A stretch of 64,000 bases of DNA from Marinibacterium sp050389775 (GTDB lineage: Bacteria; Pseudomonadota; Alphaproteobacteria; Rhodobacterales; Rhodobacteraceae), in assembly GCF_050389775.1 (NCBI RefSeq), contig NZ_CP177151.1:40822-104821 (forward strand). The letters run 5' to 3'. A program made the position numbers and the translations under genes. Shown here in pieces: positions 19,301 to 27,609 of the stretch; positions within the stretch are counted from its first letter, which is position 1, and every line of letters starts with the position of its first letter. The notes under the pieces were generated by a model. It ran no database searches and was not told where the DNA came from. It saw only the letters and a list, made by a program, of their open reading frames with translations.

Positions 19301-22099
19301 GGCTTCCTCAACCAGCGCACCCGCCAGAACGAGACCGCGACGATCAGCTTCGACAGCGCGGTGATCACCCTCGGCTCGCCCTCGCCGGCCGATGACGACG
19401 GCAACCTCGCCCTGAGCGCGCCCGACCTGCTGATCGACGGGGCCGAGGCCGGGGCGGTGGACTTTGTCATCTCGGGCCTCGACGCGGATGCCACGGCCGA
19501 GGTCACCGTGACCGACGGCACCAATACCGTCACCGGCACCATCGCCACCAACGGCACCCTGACGCTGGACCTGTCCAGCCTCGACGACGGCCCGCTCACC
19601 AGCTCGGTCACCGCAACCGACGGCGACGGGGCAACGGCCACGGCCGGCGGGCCGGGGCTGACCCTGGTGCCCGCGGCGGGCGATGACGACGGCAACCTGG
19701 CCCTGTCCCTGCCCGACACCGAGATCGACGCCACCGAGATGAGCGCCGTCAGTTTCGTGGTCACCGGCATCGATGCCAATGCCACGGCCGAGGTCTTTGT
19801 CACCGATGGCACCAGCACGATCTCGGGCAGCCTGGCCGCCGACGGCACCCTGCTGCTCGACCTAACCGGGCTCGCCGACGGCGCGCTGACCACCAGCGTG
19901 ACGGCCACCGACATCAACGGCGCGACGACCACCCTGGCCGGGCCGGGCCTGACCCTGGACAGCGCCCCGCCGGTGGTCCTACCGACGCCCATCGACGCCG
20001 ATTTCACGTCCGGAGCCGACGGGTTCACCTATGCCGATGACGCCTTCCGCGGCACGGCCCAGCCCGATTACGCCGATGGCAGCGCCACCGGCGGGACGCT
20101 GGACGTGCTGCTGGGCGGCGGGTCCTCGCGCTCGGCGGTCACCGATATCTCGGGCGGCTGGAGCCAGGAGTTCGACGCCCTCGCCGGCCAGCAGGCCACG
20201 CTGACCCTGCGCTACCGGATCACGCTGAGCGCCGATCTCGATGCCGGCGAAGAGGCCGAGGTCATGGTCGCGCTCGATGGCACCGAATACAGCCTGATGA
20301 CCCTGGCGGCCACGGATTCCGACACCGAAACGCTGGATTCCGGCTGGATCGAGGTGACCCTCGACCTGGGCACCCTGTCTGGCGGCAGCCACGAGCTGGT
20401 CCTCGGCGGCTTCCTCAACCAGCGCACCCGCCAGAACGAGACCGCGACGATCAGCTTCGACAGCGCGGTGATCACCCTCGGCTCGCCCTCGCCGGCCGAT
20501 GACGACGGCAACCTCGCCCTGAGCGCGCCCGACCTGCTGATCGACGGGGCCGAGGCCGGGGCGGTGGACTTTGTCATCTCGGGTCTCGACGCCGATGCCA
20601 CGGCCGAGGTCACCGTGACCGACGGGACGAATTCCGTCACCGGCACCATCGCCACCAACGGCACCCTGACGCTCGACCTGTCCAGCCTCGACGACGGCCC
20701 GCTCACCAGCTCGGTCACCGCAACCGATGGCGACGGGGCAAGCGTGACCGTGACCGGCCCCGAGTTGATGCTGGAACAGGTCAGCCTGCCGCTGGATTTC
20801 TCGACCGAGACCGAGGCCCTGTCGATCGACCTGACCACCGGCACCTATGGCTATGCCGCCGTTGTCCTGCCGATCGGCGATTCCCTGACCCATGGCTACC
20901 TGGGCGATACCGATGCGGTGACCCAATCGACGCGCGAGCTGCAGGACGGCTATCGCGGCACGCTGTTCGAAAGCCTGCTGGCCGACGGCGTGTTCATCGA
21001 CTACGCTGGGCGGTTCAATTCGGGGTCCGAGCTGATGCTCGACAATGCCCATTCCGGCACGCCCGGCATCGAGATCCGCCAGATCATGGCAAACGGGATC
21101 TACGAAGACGACCTGGCGGCCTATGATCCCGACATCGTGCTGTTCATGGCCGGGACCAACGACATCAGCAGCGGCGGCACGCGGTTCTTCGACGTGCTGT
21201 TCCCGCGGGTCATCAATGGCATCACCCAGGCAATCAGCGAGTTCTATGATCTGCCGGGCGCCTCGGACAAGCACCTGGTCATCTCGACCCTGCCGCCCAA
21301 GGGCAACCTGACCGACGAGGTCGAAATGGTGAACGAGGGTTACAGCATCGTCGATGGTGTGGCCGTGGTCGGCGATGCTGGCAACGGCACCTATGTCGCC
21401 GGCATCAAGGCCACCGTGATGGCGCTGCAATCCAGCCATGCCACGCTGCATCTCTACGATGCGCCCTTCGACCAGGCCCTGATGGGCGATGACGAGGATC
21501 ACATGACCGAAGAGGGCTATGCGGCCTATGCCGCCGGCCTGCAGGAGCTGCTGGAAACCGAGATCGGCTACAGCGGCGGCACGCTGGATGGCACGGCGCT
21601 GAACCTGGGCACCGGCCAGGATGTCGAAGGCGGATCGGCCGGAGACCTGATCGGCGGGTCCGACCAGGACAACATCCTGCTGGGCGGTGGCGGCAACGAC
21701 GTGCTGCTGGGCCGGGCGGGCAATGACACCCTGGGCGGCGGCACCGGGTCCGACCGGCTGGAAGGCGGGGCGGGCGCGGATGTGCTGACCGGCGGGGCCG
21801 ATGCGGATGTCTTTGTCTTCGGGACCGATTTCGCCGATGGCGCGGCCGGGCCGGACACGATCACCGATTTCGGCGATGGCGCCGACCGGCTGCTGATCGC
21901 CGATGATTTCGAAGGGCTGGTGACAGTCGAGGACCACGGCAGCGGCGTGCGCCTGACCCTTGGCAGCGCCGGTGTCATCGATGTCGAAGGCACTTCGGCC
22001 GATCTTCTGAAAGGGGCCGACCTGGGCGGCGGGGTGTTCGACCTGACCACCGACACCGACCTGGCCCTTTTCTATTCCGACAGCATCATCACGGCCTGA
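16394..22099 (+). CDS. Giant GH16 glycanase - SGNH hydrolase - RTX fusion, predicted type I-secreted
   Basis: The protein has 1901 residues and no signal peptide. Domain order: a GH16 beta-glucanase-like domain at about 160-365 with the catalytic E257-I-D259-F-E261 motif; a cadherin/Ig-like 'VLANDG' domain at about 367-460; three copies of a 369-residue unit at 461-1455, each a jelly-roll-like module plus Ig-like domains, the last incomplete; an SGNH/GDSL hydrolase at about 1488-1730 with nucleophile S1497 (GDSLTHG), G1587-T-N-D1590 and the D1702-H1703 pair; RTX nonapeptides at about 1765-1810 (GGNDVLLGRAGND); and a C-terminal secretion-type tail. GH16 would cleave the beta-glycan backbone and SGNH would remove O-acyl groups. 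RTX and absence of a signal peptide point to type I secretion, as known for ExsH of Sinorhizobium; no transporter is encoded here. Confidence 0.85.
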   Translation: MVSYKVFDRFNHSFGLAKVTAWIRPPADDIPVTEALGTDAVSLAVDPAETPASFDAAAERPADQPDVEIPVEIPSWQWFAAFDTGPAPVMTEGPAEWLSPIYGPIFSFDDMRAEQEGMEVTFSNLTGLLSAFLGASSLDTAPAPMAASLEAVEYDAFATSFDPFDPANWRPSDYANAGGWIATAWDPDHVVLGTGSVSLQLEHESQRGKPYTGAEIRSEERYFYGQYEVTMQVSDEDGVLSSFFLYTGAPHGTLTSEIDFEFLGDDTTKVLLTFHTPEGSDGQLVDLGFDAAAGFHTYTIDWAPDSITWYADGVALRQVTDADIGIPAEPSFMFMSIWTGANGFTGTPRHNVSATATYEDVSYVPRSDAVAINDRALVTAGGSVAIDVLANDGIMGGAPLPETVTIDQGPAHGTVSVDAVTGVITYTANAGYVGRDSFSYTMSDGSTLSNSGDVTLSVGLPIDADFTSGADGFTYADDAFRGTAQPDYADGSATGGTLDVLLGGGSSRSAVTDISGGWSQEFDALAGQQATLTLRYRITLSADLDAGEEAEVMVALDGTEYSLMTLAATDSDTETLDSGWIEVTLDLGTLSGGSHELVLGGFLNQRTRQNETATISFDSAVITLGSPSPADDDGNLALSAPDLLIDGAEAGAVDFVISGLDADATAEVTVTDGTNTVTGTIATNGTLTLDLSSLDDGPLTSSVTATDGDGATATAGGPGLTLVPAAGDDDGNLALSLPDTEIDATEMSAVSFVVTGIDANATAEVFVTDGTSTISGSLAADGTLLLDLTGLADGALTTSVTATDINGATTTLAGPGLTLDSAPPVVLPTPIDADFTSGADGFTYADDAFRGTAQPDYADGSATGGTLDVLLGGGSSRSAVTDISGGWSQEFDALAGQQATLTLRYRITLSADLDAGEEAEVMVALDGTEYSLMTLAATDSDTETLDSGWIEVTLDLGTLSGGSHELVLGGFLNQRTRQNETATISFDSAVITLGSPSPADDDGNLALSAPDLLIDGAEAGAVDFVISGLDADATAEVTVTDGTNTVTGTIATNGTLTLDLSSLDDGPLTSSVTATDGDGATATAGGPGLTLVPAAGDDDGNLALSLPDTEIDATEMSAVSFVVTGIDANATAEVFVTDGTSTISGSLAADGTLLLDLTGLADGALTTSVTATDINGATTTLAGPGLTLDSAPPVVLPTPIDADFTSGADGFTYADDAFRGTAQPDYADGSATGGTLDVLLGGGSSRSAVTDISGGWSQEFDALAGQQATLTLRYRITLSADLDAGEEAEVMVALDGTEYSLMTLAATDSDTETLDSGWIEVTLDLGTLSGGSHELVLGGFLNQRTRQNETATISFDSAVITLGSPSPADDDGNLALSAPDLLIDGAEAGAVDFVISGLDADATAEVTVTDGTNSVTGTIATNGTLTLDLSSLDDGPLTSSVTATDGDGASVTVTGPELMLEQVSLPLDFSTETEALSIDLTTGTYGYAAVVLPIGDSLTHGYLGDTDAVTQSTRELQDGYRGTLFESLLADGVFIDYAGRFNSGSELMLDNAHSGTPGIEIRQIMANGIYEDDLAAYDPDIVLFMAGTNDISSGGTRFFDVLFPRVINGITQAISEFYDLPGASDKHLVISTLPPKGNLTDEVEMVNEGYSIVDGVAVVGDAGNGTYVAGIKATVMALQSSHATLHLYDAPFDQALMGDDEDHMTEEGYAAYAAGLQELLETEIGYSGGTLDGTALNLGTGQDVEGGSAGDLIGGSDQDNILLGGGGNDVLLGRAGNDTLGGGTGSDRLEGGAGADVLTGGADADVFVFGTDFADGAAGPDTITDFGDGADRLLIADDFEGLVTVEDHGSGVRLTLGSAGVIDVEGTSADLLKGADLGGGVFDLTTDTDLALFYSDSIITA
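17774..20757 (+). repeat. Near-identical 1107-bp tandem repeats (2.7 copies) within the GH16-SGNH gene
   Basis: Copies start at 17774, 18881 and 19988 (CCCATCGACGCCGATTTCAC), exactly 1107 bp apart, so each full unit is 369 codons and in frame. Units 1 and 2 appear essentially identical by eye apart from at least one early C/T difference. Unit 3 matches until about 20580 and then accumulates changes, ending without the second Ig-like module. Synonymous identity of this degree means a recent duplication or ongoing gene conversion. Confidence 0.95.
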
Positions 22100-22116
22100 G
22101 GCCGGGGACCGACACC

Positions 22117-23142
22117 ATGACCGACACCGACATGCATGCCCTGGTGACCGGGGCCACCGGGTTTACCGGCGGGCACCTGGCCCGGGCGCTGCGCCGCCAG
22201 GGCCACCAGGTGCGCGCGCTGGTCCGGCAGACCGACAGCCCCGCGGCGCGCGGGCTGGCCGACGCCGGCATCGAACTGGTCCGGGGCGATGTCTCGGACG
22301 CGGATGACATCGACCGGGCCGTGGCCGGCACGACCCATGTCTTCCACATCGCCGCCGTCTATCGCAGCGCCAACCATCCCGACAGCTATTACATGGCCGT
22401 CAACCGCGACTCGGTCGCCCATGTGCTGGCCTCGGCCGAACGGCATGGCATCGAACGGGTGGTCCATTGCTCGACCTGCGGCGTGCATGGCGACGTGGCC
22501 GACCTGCCGGCCACCGAGGAAACGGCCTTTCGCCCCGGTGACATCTACCAGAGGTCGAAACTGGCCGGCGAGACCCTGGCCCAGCGAGCCATCGCCGCCG
22601 GGGCGCCGGTGTCGATCGTGCGGCCGACGGGGATCTACGGGCCCGGCGACCTGCGGTTTCTCAAGCTGTTCCGGGGCATCCAGAACCGGACGTTCCGCAT
22701 GGTCGGAGCGGGCGACATTGCCTATCACATGAGCTATATCGACGACCTTGTGCAGGGCTTCCTGCTGTGCGGCAGCCATCCCGGCGCCCTGGGCGAAACC
22801 TTTCTTATCGGGTCGGACGATTACACCACGCTGAACGGCCTGGTGCAGGAAATCGCGGCCACCCTGGGCGTGCAACCGCCGCGCGGACATATCCCCGTGG
22901 CCCCGGTCATGGCTGCGGCCAGCCTGTGCGAAACCCTGTGCCGGCCGCTGGGGATCGACCCGCCGCTGCATCGCCGGCGGGTGTCGTTCTTTACCAAGGC
23001 CCGGGCGTTTTCGGTGGACAAGGCCAAGCGCCTGATCGGGTTCGAACCGCAGGTCGGCCTGGCCGAAGGGCTGGCCCGCACGGCCGATTGGTACCGGGCC
23101 GAAGGCCACCTGCGCGGCGCGCCCACGGGGATTGCCGCATGA
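22117..23142 (+). CDS. NAD(P)-dependent epimerase/dehydratase (extended SDR)
   Basis: This 341-residue protein has the Rossmann motif GATGFTGGHL near the N-terminus and an active-site Y-x-x-x-K (YQRSK) preceded by 'HCSTCGVHG', as in extended short-chain dehydrogenases. The overall pattern is that of dihydroflavonol-4-reductase/nucleotide-sugar epimerase-like enzymes. In this locus it probably makes or modifies a nucleotide sugar. It overlaps the following methyltransferase by four bases (ATGA) and starts 17 bases after the giant RTX gene. Confidence 0.8.
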   Translation: MTDTDMHALVTGATGFTGGHLARALRRQGHQVRALVRQTDSPAARGLADAGIELVRGDVSDADDIDRAVAGTTHVFHIAAVYRSANHPDSYYMAVNRDSVAHVLASAERHGIERVVHCSTCGVHGDVADLPATEETAFRPGDIYQRSKLAGETLAQRAIAAGAPVSIVRPTGIYGPGDLRFLKLFRGIQNRTFRMVGAGDIAYHMSYIDDLVQGFLLCGSHPGALGETFLIGSDDYTTLNGLVQEIAATLGVQPPRGHIPVAPVMAAASLCETLCRPLGIDPPLHRRRVSFFTKARAFSVDKAKRLIGFEPQVGLAEGLARTADWYRAEGHLRGAPTGIAA

Positions 23143-23888
23143 CCGCCGTGGACCCCGGAGCCATTGCCGACATCGGGTCGGACCAGGCCGATCTGGCCCC
23201 GTCGACCGCGCAATACGCCCGGCGCTTCGAAGGCCCGACCGGCAGCTGGCTGCTGTCGCGCCAGACCGAGGCCCTGCGCCGGCTGATCGCGCCCTGGCCG
23301 GGTGCCTCGGTGCTGGACGTGGGCGGCGGGCATGGCCAGGTTGCCGCGCCGCTGGTGGCCGATGGCCATCCCGTGCAGGTCCATGCCACCAGCGCCCAGG
23401 CTCTGGGCCGGGCAGCCGACATGCCCGGCGTGGTGACGGGCACCGGCCCGCTGATGCCCCTGCCCCATGCCGACGGGGCCTTTGACATCGTGACGTCCTT
23501 TCGCATCCTGGCCCATATCGGCGACTGGCCGGCCTACCTGGCCGAGCTGACCCGCGTGGCGCGCCGGGCCGTGATCGTCGATTTCGCCATCCCCGGCGGG
23601 GTCAACGCCCTGGAACCGCTGCTGTTCGGCGTGAAGAAGAAGATCGAAGGCGACACCCGGCGTTATGCCGCCATCCCCCGGCGCGAGATCTGCGCCCGGC
23701 TGGCCGAGCTGGGCTTTGCCGATCAGCAGACCGTGGGCCAGTTTGTCCTGCCCATGGTGCTGCATCGCAAGTTGAAACAACCGGGCCTGTCATCGGCCCT
23801 CGAAGGATCGCTGCGTGCCATCCGCCTGGATCGCCTTGTCGGCACCCCGGTGGTTCTGTGCGCGGCCCGCTCGCCATCTCACACGTAA
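23139..23888 (+). CDS. Class I SAM-dependent methyltransferase
   Basis: The protein has 249 residues from the ATG at 23139, which overlaps the upstream stop. The SAM-binding motif I is 'VLDVGGGHGQVAAPL', with an acidic motif further on (HADGAFDIVTSFRIL), as in Methyltransf_11-type enzymes. It is likely an O-methyltransferase acting on a sugar or lipid-linked intermediate. It is coupled to the SDR gene before it and the GT-C gene after it (TAATG at 23886-23890), so the three form an operon. Confidence 0.8.
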   Translation: MTAVDPGAIADIGSDQADLAPSTAQYARRFEGPTGSWLLSRQTEALRRLIAPWPGASVLDVGGGHGQVAAPLVADGHPVQVHATSAQALGRAADMPGVVTGTGPLMPLPHADGAFDIVTSFRILAHIGDWPAYLAELTRVARRAVIVDFAIPGGVNALEPLLFGVKKKIEGDTRRYAAIPRREICARLAELGFADQQTVGQFVLPMVLHRKLKQPGLSSALEGSLRAIRLDRLVGTPVVLCAARSPSHT

Positions 23889-25603
23889 TGACACAATCTA
23901 CGCCTACCCTGCCGGCCTATCGGGCCGGTCAACAGCTTGCGACCATCGTGGCGACCGGCCTGGTCCTGGCCGCCGCCTTGATCAGCCGGTCAGCCCTGCT
24001 GGATCTGCCGGCGATCTACGACGAACTCTACCACCTGATCCCGGCGATGAGCTGGCAAGACAACGGCAGCTACGCGATTCTCGACGGGTCTTATGCGCGG
24101 GCCAGCGTCTTTACCCGGCTGGTCGCCCTGGGCTTCGACATGGCCGGCGAGCGCAGTGCCACGGCCGCCCGGTTCTGGCCCTCGGCCGTACCCGGCGCGC
24201 TGCTGGTCGCGCTGATCTTCCTGTGGACCCGCGTGGTGGCCGGCTGGGCCGCCGCCTGTATCGCCGCGGTCTTCCTGGTGCTGTGGCCGACCGGCATCGA
24301 GGTCTCGCAATACGTCCGGTTCTATGCCCTGCAGGGGCTGGCCTTTGCCATCGGCGCGCTGGCGATCCACACGGCCCTGGGCCCCGACCTGGCCGCCTGG
24401 CGCCGTGCGGCCCTGCTGGCGCTGGCGGCGGCGGCCCTGCTGCTGGCCCTGCACCTGCAGCTGATCACCCTGGTCGGAGTGATGGCCGTCGGGCTCTGGG
24501 TGGCGCTCTATCATGGCCCCGGCTGGCTGCGCCGCCATGTCTGGCTGCGATGGGCCACCGCCGCCGCCCTCCTGGCCATCGTCCTGATCCTGGCCAGCGG
24601 CCTTTTCGGCGACACGCTGCGCGGGCTCTGGGCCACCTATCGCTGGCAGCCCTGGCCCGCGATCCCCGACCCGACGTTCTATCACCGCGATTTCCGCGAC
24701 ACCTACCCGACCTTCTGGCCGCTCTTCCCCCTGGCCGCGCTGATCGCCCTGCGGGTGCGCCCCGGGCCGGCGTCCTTCTGCCTGGCCATCTTCGGCACCT
24801 GCTTTGTCCTGCAAAGCTTCGGCGGGTTGAAAAACGTCTGGTACCTCTATCCGGCCATGCCTTTCTTCTTCGTGATCTGGGCCATGGCCCTGGCCCATGT
24901 CGGCCCGGCGCTGTTCGCCTACCTGCGCGAGGCTCTCCGCACCATCACCGCCCCCCTGGGCGACCGGCCCTGGCTGACGGGCATTGTCGTGGCCGGCGTG
25001 CTGGCCGGATCGGCGGCCTTCGTGGTCTTTGCCAACGCCGCCTTCGTGCGGGCCACGGCGCTGATCGCCGGGTCGGATACCAGCACCCTGCTTGGCAAGC
25101 GCCGCTGGGAATGGCCCGAGGCCGAAACCATGACCGCCCATTGGATCGACGACGGGGCGGTGATCGTGACCACCGAGGCGCTGCTGGCCGTGGAATTCCT
25201 GGGCGATTACGACATCGCGTTCAACCGCCCGCATTTCTCGGAGATGCTCTATTCGCTGGGCCCCGACACCCGGCCGTTCACGCCCGATATCCGCACCGGC
25301 CGGCCGATCGCCGGTCAGGTCGGCGACCTGGCCCCGATCATCGCCTGTGCGCCGGTGGGGATCGTCCTGGCCAATGCGCCCTGGATCACCTCGCCCGACG
25401 CCCGGTCCATCGCCCGGCTGGCCGAGACCGCCGGGGCCAATGTCAGTTTCGACAGCCGCGGCGGCAGCGCGTTGCTGGGCTGGCGCCACGCCCCGGACGC
25501 GACGCTGCCCGCCTGCCCCGATGTGCCCGGCCTGGCCGGACCATCGGCCGCCACGCGCCTGCAGTCAGGCGAGACGGGACCGAAACGGCTGGTGACACGG
25601 TGA
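23888..25603 (+). CDS. GT-C membrane glycosyltransferase (GT39/ArnT-like)
   Basis: From the ATG at 23888 the protein has 571 residues, with an N-terminal transmembrane helix, then a periplasmic loop holding 'LPAIYDELYHLIPAMSW', the acidic D-E pair expected in PMT/ArnT-type enzymes. About ten further hydrophobic segments and a C-terminal periplasmic domain follow. Such enzymes transfer a sugar from a polyprenyl-phosphate donor outside the cytoplasm. Together with the enzyme at 2434-4080 it is a candidate user of the polyprenyl sugar made by the 53.7-57.7 kb operon or by the DPM1-like protein at 43660. Its stop codon directly abuts the stop of the convergent oxidoreductase. Confidence 0.7.
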   Translation: MTQSTPTLPAYRAGQQLATIVATGLVLAAALISRSALLDLPAIYDELYHLIPAMSWQDNGSYAILDGSYARASVFTRLVALGFDMAGERSATAARFWPSAVPGALLVALIFLWTRVVAGWAAACIAAVFLVLWPTGIEVSQYVRFYALQGLAFAIGALAIHTALGPDLAAWRRAALLALAAAALLLALHLQLITLVGVMAVGLWVALYHGPGWLRRHVWLRWATAAALLAIVLILASGLFGDTLRGLWATYRWQPWPAIPDPTFYHRDFRDTYPTFWPLFPLAALIALRVRPGPASFCLAIFGTCFVLQSFGGLKNVWYLYPAMPFFFVIWAMALAHVGPALFAYLREALRTITAPLGDRPWLTGIVVAGVLAGSAAFVVFANAAFVRATALIAGSDTSTLLGKRRWEWPEAETMTAHWIDDGAVIVTTEALLAVEFLGDYDIAFNRPHFSEMLYSLGPDTRPFTPDIRTGRPIAGQVGDLAPIIACAPVGIVLANAPWITSPDARSIARLAETAGANVSFDSRGGSALLGWRHAPDATLPACPDVPGLAGPSAATRLQSGETGPKRLVTR

Positions 25604-26689
25604 TCACCCGGCCCGATCCAGGCAAGCGCGAATGCGGTCCAGGGTCTCGCAGACGGCAACGGACTCCCCACGCGGCATGACCGTGCTTTCGACCTGGCCC
25701 GCGGCGATGCACCGCGCAACCTCGTCGGCCTCGAACCACAGCCCGTAGCCGCGGAACCGGCCGTTGATGCCCATGCCGTCGCGCCGTGCGGCCTTGCCCG
25801 CCGCGGCCCGGATCAGCGGCCAGGCCGGCGACCCTCGCAGAGCATCTTTCAGCTTCGACGGCTGGTAGGGCCCGCGCACGTCCTCGCGCACGGGAAACTG
25901 CGCCGCCGAGGTGGCCTGGATGAACGGGGCCTCCGTCACGATGCGCCCGGTTGTCCCCCCGATGTCCAACCGGTTGCCAAGCGCCGTGCGGTGGCTGGCC
26001 CGTATGGTTGCCAGCGCCGGGGCCGGGCCGGACCGATGCCGCAGGCTGATCGTCACGTCGCGAAGACTGCCCGATTCCGACCAGGCGCCCTGCGCCGCGA
26101 CATCATCGGGTGGCCCGAACATGTCATGCGCCGCCGACACGCCGTAGACACCCAGATCCATCAACGCCCCGCCGCCCATGTCGACCGACGTGATCGTCGC
26201 ATTGGCCGCGGTCTCTGCATGGGGAAAGCCCAGCTCGGCGCCAAGGTGGCACAGGTCGCCCAACGCGCCCGCACGCACCCGGCGGCGCGTCTCCACCATC
26301 ACCGGCAAAAAGCGCGTCCACATGGCTTCCATGCAGAACGTCCCGGCCTGCTGCGCCGCATCGGCAATCTCGCGTGCCTGGGCCGCGGTCATGGCAAAGG
26401 GTTTTTCGCAGAGCACGGCCTTGCCGTGGGCCAGCGCCAGGAGGCAATGCTCGTGATGCAGCCAGGCCGGCGTGGCGACATAGACCACATCCACGTCGTC
26501 GGCCCTGACCAACGCCTCGACATCGGGCGCGACCTGCGCTCCATGCCGGGCCGCCAACGCCGCCGCGGTCTCGGCGCGTCGGGCGGTGACACGGGTGACA
26601 TGGCCGGCGGATCCATAGGCCAGATCGGCCGCGAACCGGGCCGCGATCCATCCCGCGCCGGCGATGCCCCATCTGAGAGAGGCCGTCAT
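25604..26689 (-). CDS. Gfo/Idh/MocA family oxidoreductase
   Basis: Start chosen at the ATG at 26689 (MTASLRWGIAGAGWIA), giving 361 residues; the frame continues upstream but without family resemblance. N-terminal Rossmann motif GxGxxA (GIAGAGWIAARFA) and the hallmark E-K-P motif (AVLCEKPFAMT) identify the NAD(P)-binding sugar dehydrogenase family. It probably oxidises or reduces a sugar C3/C1 position or takes part in making an unusual nucleotide sugar. It is a single gene, convergent with the GT-C gene with no intervening base. Confidence 0.8.
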   Translation of the reverse strand: MTASLRWGIAGAGWIAARFAADLAYGSAGHVTRVTARRAETAAALAARHGAQVAPDVEALVRADDVDVVYVATPAWLHHEHCLLALAHGKAVLCEKPFAMTAAQAREIADAAQQAGTFCMEAMWTRFLPVMVETRRRVRAGALGDLCHLGAELGFPHAETAANATITSVDMGGGALMDLGVYGVSAAHDMFGPPDDVAAQGAWSESGSLRDVTISLRHRSGPAPALATIRASHRTALGNRLDIGGTTGRIVTEAPFIQATSAAQFPVREDVRGPYQPSKLKDALRGSPAWPLIRAAAGKAARRDGMGINGRFRGYGLWFEADEVARCIAAGQVESTVMPRGESVAVCETLDRIRACLDRAG

Positions 26690-27609
26690 CCTGCGACCCG
26701 TCCGAACGATGGCGCGGCTGAGCGTTCGGCACGACATGCCCGCGCGACGCCCGGGCGTCGCCTGCCGCGTTGCATGCGGGCGCAGGCACATGGATGACCG
26801 CTGCGCGGCAAGGCAGGCGTCGGCACCGGGGCACCCCCCATGGCCACAATCGTCCGCCCAAGCGACCCCGGCCCGGTCAGCGACCTGGCCGCGGACCATG
26901 CCCTGCAATCGCGGTTGGACACATGCCGCTTGTCACGGTGTCTGTCATCGAACATCCCGATCACGCAGGACGTCCCGCCCGTGGAAACATCGCCCCCTAT
27001 CACGCCGGGGCGGTCAGGTGGCGGAACAAACAGCCTTGCGACAAAGTCTCTTTTTCGAAAAACGGCAAACAACATACGAATTCTTTTCCAGAAATGAACC
27101 GCGTTGACGATATCCCTGCCCCCTGCGTGAAGCAACGGCATTGAACGCGGTCAAGAATAGGCGGGATCATTTTGACCGCTGCGCGGACCGGGATTGGCCA
27201 GACCAACGTTCGACGCGAATCGACGGAAAAACAGTCTCGATTCGCAGAAATTCGGACGCAAGCACGGGATCAGGGCGCGCGACCCCGTCCACAAGGGCAA
27301 ATTCTCGTTACATGATTGTGCCTTGGCGCCGCGACATTCATTCCGATCACGGAAATATTGATGCGCGATTTGCACCTTCCGGAAACAAACCATGGATGTT
27401 TCACTCGACTGCAGTAAGTTAAGATGCAGTAACGCCCATTTGGCGCGATCTTGAAATTTTTGCCTCGGGTTTGCCCAGGGCAACGCGCATAGTAGTTTTG
27501 GGGAATTGACTTTGAACAATCGATTGAAAGGTGCCGGGGTGAACAAAGACATTTCAAATACTTCACTGGACCACATCGCTTTCCGCGAATCACAGACCGG
27601 GCCGGCATC
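26690..27609. other. Long intergenic region between divergent oxidoreductases
   Basis: These 920 bases have no frame with convincing protein character. Several short frames (for example 85 codons from 26840) have proline/serine-rich, family-less translations. From about 27030 on, GC content drops. The region must hold the promoters for the minus-strand gene starting at 26689 and the plus-strand gene starting at 27610. A decayed gene cannot be excluded. Confidence 0.4.

Noticed and set aside
17774..20757. Tandem repeats as a mobile element or CRISPR
   Set aside because: The units are in-frame coding repeats of a secreted protein without spacers, terminal inverted repeats or transposase.
23815..25680. 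621-codon plus-strand frame over the GT-C gene
   Set aside because: Arg/Pro/Gly-rich with no hydrophobic pattern, whereas the alternate frame gives a coherent membrane protein.
26840..27097. 85-codon frame in the 920-bp gap
   Set aside because: No ribosome-binding site and no recognisable protein features.
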